A DNA stretch of 64,000 bases from Dyadobacter pollutisoli (GTDB taxonomy: Bacteria; Bacteroidota; Bacteroidia; Cytophagales; Spirosomataceae). Shown one piece after another: positions 43,476 to 52,131 of this stretch; position 1 is the stretch's first letter; each line of letters starts with the position of its first letter. Below the pieces are notes generated by a model that was not told the origin of the DNA, did not search any database, and saw nothing but the letters and a program-made list of their open reading frames with translations. A program made the translations under genes and the position numbers. The DNA lies in NCBI RefSeq assembly GCF_026625565.1, contig NZ_CP112998.1, forward strand, positions 498,501 through 562,500, written 5' to 3'.

Positions 43476-46019
43476 TCAGACGTCCTGTCTCAACACTTCC
43501 AGTGGTGGGCGGGATAGGATGCCACGGCTGTTGACGAGGCCGATGAAAACAGTCATAAGTGATACAAAAAGGAAAACCGCCACAATGGGCAGGAGCTCAG
43601 GTTTGAATTCTGCTTCAAAACTGAATTTGGCTAGGGAAAAGCTGCCGGCTAGTGCGATTAGTATTCCGGTGAAAGCTGCCAGCGAGCCCAGAAAGAAGTA
43701 TTCCAGCGCGGTAATCGCAAATATTTGTTTCCTGCTCGCACCAAGCGTACGCAACAAAACGCTTTCTTGCAATCGCTGATACTTGCTGATCAGTACCGAC
43801 GCAATGAGCACGATAAGGCCGGTGAGGATACTGAAACCTGCCATAAAACGAATTACAAAACCGATTTTGTTGAAAATATCATCGAGAACCCGCAAAACGA
43901 GCGCGAGATCAATGATGGAGATGTTCGGAAATTGTCTTACGATATCTTGCTGAAACTCGGCGGAAACCTGCGGATTGGGTACGTGGGTGAGCATCGCGTG
44001 AAACTGCGGCGCATCTTCCAGCACGCCGGTGGGAAACACGACCAGAAAGTTGGTCTGCACTTCTCCCCAGTTCACATCCCTGAAACTGGAAACCGTTGTG
44101 GACATTAATGTACCCTGGACATTGAAAACCATCGTGTCGCCCAATTCGATCCGGCTTCTGTCTGCGAAACCTTTCTCTAATGAAACGGGTATCAGCGTAT
44201 CTGTTTTTTTATAAACACCCTGCCATTTGCCTTTCACGACTTTTTCGGACGAGGTAATCGAGTCCCGGAACGTGACCCGATATTCTCTTCCAAATATCCG
44301 TCGCGACTGTTCCGCAGTGGTATCGCCTTCAAAATCAGCGGCTGTGCGTCCGTTTACTTCTTCAAGCCGCATATTTACTATGGGCACACTTTGGTTAACC
44401 GGCACATTTCTCGCCTTGGCAATGGCTAGTACACCTTCTTTCTGGTTTCCCTGAATGTCGAAAAGTACAATGTTAGGCTGGTTGCCGCTGGTGGACAGTT
44501 TTACCCTGGTGAGCAGGATCGTTTGAACAAAAAACAACGTGCATATCAGTGAGGTACCCAGGCCAATGGAGACGATCAGGATGGAAGTCTGGTTGTTGGG
44601 ACGGTACAAATTGGCCAGTCCCTGCCGCCAGAGGTAACTCCATGAAGTAGGGAAAAACTTGCGTACCAGCCACATCAGCAGGCTAGCGATCGCATATAGC
44701 ACGACAAATGCGGCGAGAATACTGACCGTAAATACCAATGCTTCGATCCAGGTACGCATTTGTAAAAAGGCAAACCCAAAAATGAACAAGACGATCAGCC
44801 CGTACAATCCCCAGGTCAGCGGATCACGTTCAAGTTTGGTAGAATCGAGTGACACGCGCAGTACATTCAATGGCGAAACCTTCCTGATCGATAACAATGG
44901 AGGCAATGCAAACAATACGGATATCAGCACACCGATTGCGAGGCCCTGGCCGATGGCTGGCCAGGAAATAGTGGTGGTAAGCTCAAAAGGGAGCAGGTCT
45001 TTAATTACAATGGGTAAAAATTGCTGAATGGCTGTTCCCAGTAATGCACCCAAAACAGACCCTATGATGCCGATTCCGGTGATCTGGATCAAATAAATGA
45101 GGAATGCCTGTCTGGCTTTCACGCCGAGGCACCTCAGAATTGCGATAGAATTGAGTTTTTCCCTGATGTAAATATGAATGGCACTGGCCACGCCAATACA
45201 GCCGAGCAGCAAAGCGACGAAGCCAACCAATGCCAGAAAACGCGTCAAATCCTGAAACGACCTGCCGGTATCTTCCTTCTGGCCCTGCACGGTATTATAG
45301 TCCAGATCATACTTCTCAAACTGAGGTTCCAGTTGTTTGACCAGCTTTTCAATGTCGGTTTTGGGCGGATATTTGAAATAATAACGATACCCGACCCGGC
45401 TGCCCTTTTGCATGAGCCCGGTTTGTTTCAGGTAAGCCATTGGAATGTACACCGAAGGCGCTACTGTGCTGGTAAGGCCGGTTGATCCCGGTGCTTTTTC
45501 CAGAATGCCCGCGATAGCAAATGTTACTTCTCCGATTTTGATCGAGTCACCAACTTTGGCCTGGTATTGCAGCATAAGTGTCTGATCTACCAATGCTTCC
45601 CTACCAGTTCGAAATGTCTTCTCAGCAGTTGCCGGAATGGTTTCCAGCTTGCCATAGTAGGGGAACTCGCCCGATAATGCCTTTACCTGGGCAAGGCGGT
45701 TTCCGCCATTTTTTGTAAAATAAACCATTGAGGCAAAGCTGCGTTCTTCCGACCGGGTTTTGCTTAATGAATCCACCAATGCTTTCGCTTTGCCCTCTAC
45801 CGCCTTGTTTCCGTACAATGCGAGGTCGGCGCCAATCAATGTTGCCGCCTGCTCGTCAATATTTTCCCGCAGGTTGTCCCCAAGCGAATAAATGCCCACC
45901 AGCGCCGCTATTCCAAGAATAATGGAGGAAATAAAAAGTACCAGACGGGAGCGGTTTTTTCTGCTATCGCGCCACGCCATTTGCAGCAGCCAGGGAAAAT
46001 TCAGTTTATCTTGTTGCAT
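43476..46019 (-). CDS. ABC transporter permease, YbbP-like (double FtsX)
   Basis: An 847-residue permease. The N-terminal FPWLLQMAWRDSRKNRSRL and the LGIAALVGIYSLGDNLREN segment begin the first module, which contains an FtsX core near ALVGFVALLLGCIGVASAIHIYIREKLNSIAILRCLG; the second is near IRFMAGFSILTGLIVLIASVL with ESVLLRTLGASRKQIF. The double-FtsX layout with a large periplasmic part is that of YbbP. The ATPase gene is 67 bp upstream on the same strand, with a repeat copy in the gap. Confidence 0.9.
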   Translation of the reverse strand: MQQDKLNFPWLLQMAWRDSRKNRSRLVLFISSIILGIAALVGIYSLGDNLRENIDEQAATLIGADLALYGNKAVEGKAKALVDSLSKTRSEERSFASMVYFTKNGGNRLAQVKALSGEFPYYGKLETIPATAEKTFRTGREALVDQTLMLQYQAKVGDSIKIGEVTFAIAGILEKAPGSTGLTSTVAPSVYIPMAYLKQTGLMQKGSRVGYRYYFKYPPKTDIEKLVKQLEPQFEKYDLDYNTVQGQKEDTGRSFQDLTRFLALVGFVALLLGCIGVASAIHIYIREKLNSIAILRCLGVKARQAFLIYLIQITGIGIIGSVLGALLGTAIQQFLPIVIKDLLPFELTTTISWPAIGQGLAIGVLISVLFALPPLLSIRKVSPLNVLRVSLDSTKLERDPLTWGLYGLIVLFIFGFAFLQMRTWIEALVFTVSILAAFVVLYAIASLLMWLVRKFFPTSWSYLWRQGLANLYRPNNQTSILIVSIGLGTSLICTLFFVQTILLTRVKLSTSGNQPNIVLFDIQGNQKEGVLAIAKARNVPVNQSVPIVNMRLEEVNGRTAADFEGDTTAEQSRRIFGREYRVTFRDSITSSEKVVKGKWQGVYKKTDTLIPVSLEKGFADRSRIELGDTMVFNVQGTLMSTTVSSFRDVNWGEVQTNFLVVFPTGVLEDAPQFHAMLTHVPNPQVSAEFQQDIVRQFPNISIIDLALVLRVLDDIFNKIGFVIRFMAGFSILTGLIVLIASVLISKYQRLQESVLLRTLGASRKQIFAITALEYFFLGSLAAFTGILIALAGSFSLAKFSFEAEFKPELLPIVAVFLFVSLMTVFIGLVNSRGILSRPPLEVLRQDV

Positions 46020-46033
46020 GTTAGTTCGGATGT

Positions 46034-46080
46034 AGACTTACCAAGACTAGGCGTCCCCGTCTTCAAGACTTGGTAAGTCT
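46034..46080. repeat. Dispersed AAGACTT/GGGGACGCCTAGTC repeat, copy C
   Basis: Contains AGACTTACCAAGACTAGGCG then TCCCCGTCTTCAAGACTTGG. Its reverse complement closely matches 30756-30802. It lies between the ABC ATPase and permease genes. Confidence 0.8.
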
Positions 46081-46086
46081 TTTTTG

Positions 46087-46755
46087 CTATTCAACCAGTT
46101 TGCCGCCTTTGATACGGATAATGCGCTGTGTTTTCGCAGCCAGTTCCAGGTCATGGGTCACGACTACCAATGTCGTTCCGGCCTCTTTATTCAGGTCAAA
46201 AAGCAGTTTGACCACTTTTTCGCTGGTTTCTGCATCGAGGTTTCCCGTGGGTTCATCCGCGAAAAGGATCTGAGGTTTATTTGAAAAAGCCCTGGCAAGG
46301 GAAACGCGCTGCTGCTCACCGCCGCTGAGCTGGGTAGGGTAGTGGTGGCTTCGCTCCGAGAGGCCTACTTTGTCGAGCAGGTCCAGGGCTCTTGGCTTGA
46401 CGTTTTTTTCTCCCCTTAATTCCAATGGGACCATTACATTTTCCAGTGCTGTGAGTGTCGGAAGCAACTGGAAATTTTGAAATATAAAGCCTACATACAA
46501 GTTTCTGACGGCAGCCAGCTGATCTTCACTAAGGCCGTTCAATTTGGTGCCGTGAAGCTCCACCACGCCTGAGGTAGACCGGTCCAGACCTGCACACAAG
46601 CCAAGCAATGTCGTTTTGCCGCTTCCGGATGGGCCTACGATCGACATGGTCGAGCCGGCCTCTACTGAGAAATTAATATGATCTAAAACAGTCAAGGAAC
46701 GGTCTCCGCTTTTATAAATTTTACTTACTTGCTGCAGATCGAGTATGGTATCCAT
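46087..46755 (-). CDS. ABC transporter ATP-binding protein, YbbA-like
   Basis: A 222-residue ATPase from the ATG at 46755. Walker A is GPSGSGKTT at 41-49, the signature is LSGGEQQRVSLARAF, Walker B is ILFADEPTGNLD, and the H-loop VVVTHD follows. The EPTGNLD form is typical of the LolD/YbbA/MacB group. It partners with the downstream YbbP-like permease. A divergent TesA-like gene reproduces the tesA-ybbA-ybbP neighbourhood known from E. coli. Confidence 0.93.
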   Translation of the reverse strand: MDTILDLQQVSKIYKSGDRSLTVLDHINFSVEAGSTMSIVGPSGSGKTTLLGLCAGLDRSTSGVVELHGTKLNGLSEDQLAAVRNLYVGFIFQNFQLLPTLTALENVMVPLELRGEKNVKPRALDLLDKVGLSERSHHYPTQLSGGEQQRVSLARAFSNKPQILFADEPTGNLDAETSEKVVKLLFDLNKEAGTTLVVVTHDLELAAKTQRIIRIKGGKLVE

Positions 46756-46935
46756 CAATTGTTTCTAATTTTATGTTTGCGTGGTGCTAAGTCTGGGCAA
46801 CTGCATTTATCCGAATTTGGTTCTTTTCGATTTCTGTTGCACATAAATATAGTGTAAACGGCGTTTAAAACTAAATGAATGGGAAAGACCGTGGCTACAC
46901 CCGCTACCTGTATTGATTTTTAGTTTGATATAAAT

Positions 46936-47622
46936 ATGAACCGCTCCCCATTATTGTTTCTGTACCTGATAGCCGTATCCTTTTTGGTTTCTTGTTCAGG
47001 TGAAAAGAAAGAAGACGCCACAAGCAAGCCCGATTCCGTCGCAACTACTGCCAAAAAGCCCGCTGCCAAAAAGAAAACCATTGTATTCTTTGGCAACAGT
47101 CTCACCGCAGGATATGGCCTGGATGACCCGTCGAAGGCATTTGCTGGCCTGATCCAGAAGCGGATCGATTCGCTGGGGCTCAACTATAAAGTTATCAATG
47201 CAGGCGTGAGCGGGGAGACTACTTCGGGTGGTAACAGCCGCATCGACTGGCTTCTCAAACAACCCCTGGATGTGTTCATACTCGAACTTGGGGGGAATGA
47301 TGGCCTGCGCGGTATTCCTGTTTCGGAAACTAAAAAGAACCTTCAAGCCATTCTCGATAAGGTGCATGCCAAGTATCCGGATGCCAAGCTGGTACTGGCC
47401 GGCATGCAGATCCCGCCCAATATGGGACAACAATACGCCTCCGAATTCCGGGCTGTTTACGCTGACATTGCCGCGAAAAACGATCTGACGCTCATACCGT
47501 TTTTACTGGAGGGCGTAGGCGGCGAGGCCAAACTGAACCTGCCGGACGGAATCCACCCTACCGAAGAAGGCCACAAAATCGTGGCCGAGAATGTCTGGGA
47601 GAAAATTCAAGGACTGCTTTAA
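46936..47622 (+). CDS. TesA-like SGNH arylesterase/thioesterase lipoprotein
   Basis: A 228-residue lipoprotein (lipobox SFLVSC, Cys20) with a lysine/alanine-rich linker then an SGNH hydrolase domain. Block I has Ser55 in FFGNSLTAGYGL, block II GETTSGG, block III LGGNDGLRG, and block V DGIHPTEEGH with the catalytic Asp and His. This matches the TesA multifunctional esterase group. It is divergent from ybbA-like and convergent with the T9SS gene 5 bp downstream. Confidence 0.9.
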   Translation: MNRSPLLFLYLIAVSFLVSCSGEKKEDATSKPDSVATTAKKPAAKKKTIVFFGNSLTAGYGLDDPSKAFAGLIQKRIDSLGLNYKVINAGVSGETTSGGNSRIDWLLKQPLDVFILELGGNDGLRGIPVSETKKNLQAILDKVHAKYPDAKLVLAGMQIPPNMGQQYASEFRAVYADIAAKNDLTLIPFLLEGVGGEAKLNLPDGIHPTEEGHKIVAENVWEKIQGLL

Positions 47623-47627
47623 AATTA

Positions 47628-48773
47628 CTAGTTTTTGATGATCCGGAAATTTTTAGAAGACCCTTTCTGGCCGACTATTTTGATCATATAAAAACCTTTT
47701 TTCCAGGTAGCAACCGGAATCCCTCTGGCCGGATTTTCTCTCATTGTCAGAACGGAACGCCCTTGTGAATCGAATACCTGAAGCAAATTGAATGTGCCGG
47801 CACCCCGGATATACAGCCGATCGGCGACAGGATTAGGGTATAGTGAAATGCCCGATTTGCCCAAATGGATGGAACGCACTCGGCTATACGCAAATGAGCC
47901 GTCCAAATCATTCATTTTGAGCCGGTAGTAGTGATTTCCTTCTCCCGGCGATGAATCTATAAACATATATTGGAGTAAGGCGGTGCTTTCACCATTTGCT
48001 TTGACGGTACCGTCGCAATGCCATTGAGTGCCATCATTACTGCTTTCAATCTCAAAATCGCGAATATTGGTTTCCTGTGAGGTAGCCCAGCGCAGCAGCG
48101 CAGTCGCTCCTTCAACGATCACTTCGAAGTTTGCAAGTACTACGGGCAAAGCTCCATTGCAGCCGGTATTGAGGGATGCTTCATTGAAACAGCTACCGGC
48201 ATTGTTGGAAACATTGAGATAAGTAAAAGATGAATGATTGTTCAGAAACTCGCAGATTGCATTGACATTGCATTGAGAAAGTTTGGGATTGTTTTTAATG
48301 GTGAGGTCGCCGGTTATGCTCAGGGCATTGTTTAATGCATTCAAAGTGGTAAGGTTTTGATTGCCCAGAATATTGACGGAACCATTCACAGTCGTCAACA
48401 TCTGGATTGCATTGATGTTCGTCAGCGTTGAATTGAAGGAAATTTCAAGGCCACCGACCGTTTTCAGCTTGTCCAAACCAGCTAATGTGGTCAGGCTATG
48501 ATTTTCACTGATGATAACCGAACCGGTTACGGATTCAAGATTTTGCAGGGGCGACAGGCTGGTTATCACATTATCGACAAGGCTGGTAATGTATACATTT
48601 CCTGAAACCGATTTCCAGCTTGAACTCCACGAATTGAGCGCGTTCTGGCTGGTGAATTCCACGTTTCCCAAATAGGTTTGCCCAACGACAAAGTGGCTGC
48701 CGAGTGCAAAAGCTGAAATCAATAAAAGGGTACGCTGGCGGTATAGGAATGTTTTAGATAGAAGTATGTGCAT
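47628..48773 (-). CDS. T9SS type A sorted protein with receptor-L-like repeats
   Basis: A 381-residue secreted protein. A signal peptide (to VVGQ) precedes repeats of about 24 residues with leucines and TVNGSVNILGN-like strands, as in receptor-L or leucine-rich-repeat proteins (about 30-170). A fibronectin/beta-sandwich region with ALLRWATSQETNIRDFEIESSNDG follows. The C-terminal ~75 residues are the type A sorting signal (SLYPNPVADRLYIRG, GFYMIKIVG). It is likely surface-exposed and ligand-binding. Confidence 0.9.
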   Translation of the reverse strand: MHILLSKTFLYRQRTLLLISAFALGSHFVVGQTYLGNVEFTSQNALNSWSSSWKSVSGNVYITSLVDNVITSLSPLQNLESVTGSVIISENHSLTTLAGLDKLKTVGGLEISFNSTLTNINAIQMLTTVNGSVNILGNQNLTTLNALNNALSITGDLTIKNNPKLSQCNVNAICEFLNNHSSFTYLNVSNNAGSCFNEASLNTGCNGALPVVLANFEVIVEGATALLRWATSQETNIRDFEIESSNDGTQWHCDGTVKANGESTALLQYMFIDSSPGEGNHYYRLKMNDLDGSFAYSRVRSIHLGKSGISLYPNPVADRLYIRGAGTFNLLQVFDSQGRSVLTMRENPARGIPVATWKKGFYMIKIVGQKGSSKNFRIIKN

Positions 48774-48815
48774 ATATGGAGGAGGTTGGTATTTGGTTCT
48801 AAATTACAAAAAAAT

Positions 48816-48854
48816 AAGGCCCGCAACCTGTTATAAAAACAAGTTACGGGCCTT
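48816..48854 (-). terminator. Terminator of small membrane protein gene
   Basis: A 16-bp stem (48816-48831 with 48839-48854) beginning AAGGCCCG and closing CGGGCCTT, with a TATAAAA loop. The plus-strand A-run before it becomes T-rich on the minus strand. Confidence 0.8.
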
Positions 48855-48874
48855 TCTTATTGAATGGATACTCT

Positions 48875-49039
48875 CTACACAACCCTGTCGCCACGTATCA
48901 CCCGAAGAATTATTGCAACTACTGCAATCACCAAAAGAATGTGGATAATGTTACCTAGTCCAAAGCTTGCGAAGCCGAAATAGCCGATCAGCCAAAGTAT
49001 AACCAGGATGACAGCTATTGTATAAAGAAGATTTCCCAT
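48875..49039 (-). CDS. Lmo0937-family small membrane protein
   Basis: A 54-residue protein. It has two hydrophobic segments (LLYTIAVILVILWLIGYFGF and IIHILLVIAVVAIILRVI) around a short loop (ASFGLGN), and ends RGDRVV. This is the layout of the lmo0937/YtjA-like family often found in stress-induced contexts. It starts at the ATG at 49039 and is followed by a strong terminator, so it is a stand-alone unit. The function is unknown. Confidence 0.85.
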   Translation of the reverse strand: MGNLLYTIAVILVILWLIGYFGFASFGLGNIIHILLVIAVVAIILRVIRGDRVV

Positions 49040-49221
49040 TGTCTTGATATTTTGAGTTAGAGTTATTTTATATATACCAGGATTATATCAATTTAAGTGC
49101 CAGCGCAATGGCACGGGAATGAGGCCTTTTTATTCCCCGTATTCTACAATATTTGCGATGCAGATATGATTTAAAACTGTAAGTTGTAGAAAATTTTCTC
49201 AAAGCATATTTTTGATTACCA

Positions 49222-50040
49222 ATGAAAAAAAGCGTTTTACTTACCATTTTCCTTTTCACCATTATCCATTCATGGGCTCAGGCATCGGTTGTTGATACGG
49301 TAGAAGTGTACAGTAATGTCATGAAAAAGAAGTTGAAAGCAGTCATTATCAAGCCCGATAATTACAATTCAGCCACCACATTACCAGTCGTTTATCTCTT
49401 GCACGGATATAGCGACAACCACGCAGGGTGGGTTACCAAGGCTGCGGGTTTCCAAAAAGCGGCTGACCTGCATAATATGATCATCGTGTGCCCCGACGGT
49501 GGATATAGCAGCTGGTACTGGGACAGCCCGGTGGATGCCCAGTCGCAGTATGAAACTTACATTTCCAAAGAACTGGTGGCATTTGTGGATGCTCAGTATA
49601 AAACGGTGAAGGACCGCAAAGGCAGGGCTATAACCGGGCTGAGCATGGGTGGCCACGGCGCATTGTACCTGGCATTCAAGCATCAGGATGTCTTTGGTGC
49701 GGCGGGTAGCATGAGCGGCGGCGTGGATATCCGTCCTTTTCCAAACAATTGGGATATGGCCAAGCGACTTGGCAAACTGGCAGAACAGCCGGAACGCTGG
49801 GAGAAAAATACCGTCGTCAATATGTTGCACCTGCTGACTCCCAATAATCTGGCTCTCATCATCGATTGTGGAACGGAGGACTTCTTTTATGAAGTCAACG
49901 AAAATTTGCACAAACAGCTTTTGTACCGCAACATTCCACACGACTATCTTACCCGTCCCGGCGGACATAACTGGCCTTACTGGACCAATGCAGTACAGTA
50001 TCAGCTCCTGTTTATGAGTAATTATTTCAATAAAAAATAA
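49222..50040 (+). CDS. Secreted alpha/beta-hydrolase esterase (esterase D / XynZ type)
   Basis: A 272-residue secreted esterase. A signal peptide to SWAQ is followed by the PF00756-type fold: LPVVYLLHGYSD, nucleophile Ser141 in GLSMGGHGA, and a C-terminal His in RPGGHNWPYW. Enzymes of this group remove acetyl or feruloyl groups from xylan, or act on S-formylglutathione. The signal peptide and the CE15 neighbour favour polysaccharide de-esterification (inference). It is the first gene of a plus-strand cluster, 16 bp before the SGNH gene. Confidence 0.88.
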   Translation: MKKSVLLTIFLFTIIHSWAQASVVDTVEVYSNVMKKKLKAVIIKPDNYNSATTLPVVYLLHGYSDNHAGWVTKAAGFQKAADLHNMIIVCPDGGYSSWYWDSPVDAQSQYETYISKELVAFVDAQYKTVKDRKGRAITGLSMGGHGALYLAFKHQDVFGAAGSMSGGVDIRPFPNNWDMAKRLGKLAEQPERWEKNTVVNMLHLLTPNNLALIIDCGTEDFFYEVNENLHKQLLYRNIPHDYLTRPGGHNWPYWTNAVQYQLLFMSNYFNKK

Positions 50041-50056
50041 CGTTTACAAAACGCTG

Positions 50057-50815
50057 ATGAACGACCGACGGAAGTTTTTGCTCAATGCTCTTGCCGGCGC
50101 GACTATATCGGCAATGGTACCGGAAAAATTGTTTTCACGCTCATTAGGGCAACTAAATAAACAAGAAGGGGACCTGACCGTGCTGTTTCAGGGAGACTCC
50201 ATTACGGATGGAAACCGGACCAGAAATACGGACTGGAACCACGCGATGGGGCATGGCTTTGCCTATATTATCGCCAGTCGGCTGTGGTATGATTTTCCGG
50301 CCAAAGGACTGCATTTCTTCAACCGCGGCATTAGCGGAAACAGGATCACACACTTGGCCGAACGCTGGCAGACCGACACGATTGACCTGAAACCCGATGT
50401 AATCAACATTTTGGTGGGCATCAATGATACGGAAGCTGCCATCAAAGGCAATGCATCCTGCACGCCCGAACAGTTTGAAAATGATTACCGCGCATTACTA
50501 AAACTGACGAAGGAAAAGCTCCCGGACGTGAAACTGGTGCTTTGCGAACCGTTTTTGCTGCCGGTAGGAAGAGTGAAAGAAAACCTTGAAATATACCAGA
50601 CCGAAATTGCCAAGCGTCAGAAAATTGTGAAGCTGCTTTCGGAGGAATTTAACACGGTTTACATTCCATTTCAGTCCGCATTTAATGATGCATTGGCAAA
50701 AGCACCGGCGGAATACTGGATCTGGGACGGCATTCACCCTATGCCAGCCGACCACGAGCTGATGGCCAGGTTCTGGCTGGAAAAAGCGGGTCCAACACTG
50801 GGACTAGTGGGTTAA
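50057..50815 (+). CDS. SGNH/GDSL hydrolase with twin-arginine-like signal
   Basis: A 252-residue hydrolase. The N terminus NDRRKFLLNALAGATISAM resembles a Tat signal, and the SGNH blocks are FQGDSITDGN (Ser48), GISGNRI, LVGINDTEA and the His block DGIHPMPADH. Members of this group include carbohydrate acetylesterases. It lies between an esterase D-type gene and a CE15 gene, so a role in deacetylating plant polysaccharides is likely. Confidence 0.88.
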   Translation: MNDRRKFLLNALAGATISAMVPEKLFSRSLGQLNKQEGDLTVLFQGDSITDGNRTRNTDWNHAMGHGFAYIIASRLWYDFPAKGLHFFNRGISGNRITHLAERWQTDTIDLKPDVINILVGINDTEAAIKGNASCTPEQFENDYRALLKLTKEKLPDVKLVLCEPFLLPVGRVKENLEIYQTEIAKRQKIVKLLSEEFNTVYIPFQSAFNDALAKAPAEYWIWDGIHPMPADHELMARFWLEKAGPTLGLVG

Positions 50816-50857
50816 TAACATTTAGGATTCAATACAAAAGCCTTCTCCAATTACATT

Positions 50858-52096
50858 ATGAAGCTATTTCGGTTGTTTTTGATAATCTGCCTGGCTGGCT
50901 TGAACGAAGTATCCGCCCAGAATAATCCTTTACCTGATCCATTACTATTTAACAATGGTCAAAAGGTGAAATCCGTAAAACAATGGCCTGCGCGGAGGAA
51001 AGAGATCCTTGAAATCATGACAACGCAAATGTACGGCACCTCACCCGGCCGCCCGAAAAATATGCGTTTCGAAGTCTTTGACAATGATCCCAAGGCGCTA
51101 GGTGGAAAAGCTACCCGCAAGCAGGTCACCGTTCACATTAAAGAAAAAGACAAAGAGGCGCAGTTTGATCTTCTGATATACATTCCCAACAAAGCAAAGC
51201 ATCCTGTACCTGCCATTATCGGTATTAATTTTATTGGTAATCAGGCCATTATTGCTGATCCCGGAGTGAAATTGACAACCGCCTGGGTAGAAAACAGCAA
51301 AATGTTCCCGTGTGGTGAAAACGGAAAGGCAACCGAGACATGTCGGGGCGTCAATGCCAGTCAATGGGCGGTGGACAGCATTCTGGACAGAGGTTATGCA
51401 TTGGTGACGATGTACCGGGAGGAAATTGCCTCGGACAGAAAGGAAACCATGTTCCAGACCGGCGTCCATACACTTTATCCCGAATTGCAAAACCGGGAAG
51501 ATAATTTCAGTACCATGGCCGCCTGGGCGTGGGCACTGAGTCGCGGGATGGATTACATTGAAACGGACAAGGACATTGACGCAAAGAGGGTAGCGGTTTT
51601 TGGCTTTTCTAGATTAGGAAAAGCCGCATTCTGGGCCGGTGCGACCGATCAGCGCTTTGCAATGGTGCTGAGCAATGAGTCAGGAGCGGGTGGCGGGAAA
51701 CAGTTTCGTCGGGGTATCGGTGAAAATATCACCAGGCTCTGCACCGTGTTTCCGCATTGGTATGCCAAAAGTTTGAGAAAATATATGGACAAAGATTCGG
51801 AGCTACCCTTCGATCAGCATTTTGTGATGGCATTGATCGCTCCGAGACCGGTTTATCTGGCTACTGCTGAGGAAGATAGAAATGCTGATCCTGCCGGGGA
51901 ATTCGAAACTGCGAAGGCGTCTGACGGCATTTATAAGTTTTTAGGTACCAAAGGATTTGCCGGAACCACATTTCCAGCCCTGAATGAGCCAGTTTTCGGC
52001 CAAATAGGCTTTCACATTCGCCCCGGCGGGCACGACGTTAAAATGTTCGACTGGATACAGTTTTTAACTTTCTCTGATTTACATTTGCAGAAATAG
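50858..52096 (+). CDS. CE15 glucuronoyl esterase
   Basis: A 412-residue secreted enzyme (signal to VSAQ). The CE15 motif is GFSRLGKAAFW with catalytic Ser251, followed by SNESGAGG with Glu274, and His392 in RPGGHDV. These residues form the triad of 4-O-methyl-glucuronoyl methylesterases, which cleave ester bonds between lignin and glucuronoxylan. The family motif is commonly GCSRxGK; the Cys is Phe here. It precedes a FucP-type transporter by 36 bp. Confidence 0.9.
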   Translation: MKLFRLFLIICLAGLNEVSAQNNPLPDPLLFNNGQKVKSVKQWPARRKEILEIMTTQMYGTSPGRPKNMRFEVFDNDPKALGGKATRKQVTVHIKEKDKEAQFDLLIYIPNKAKHPVPAIIGINFIGNQAIIADPGVKLTTAWVENSKMFPCGENGKATETCRGVNASQWAVDSILDRGYALVTMYREEIASDRKETMFQTGVHTLYPELQNREDNFSTMAAWAWALSRGMDYIETDKDIDAKRVAVFGFSRLGKAAFWAGATDQRFAMVLSNESGAGGGKQFRRGIGENITRLCTVFPHWYAKSLRKYMDKDSELPFDQHFVMALIAPRPVYLATAEEDRNADPAGEFETAKASDGIYKFLGTKGFAGTTFPALNEPVFGQIGFHIRPGGHDVKMFDWIQFLTFSDLHLQK

Positions 52097-52131
52097 ACCT
52101 GACCTAATATTTAATTTTACTATTCAACTAA

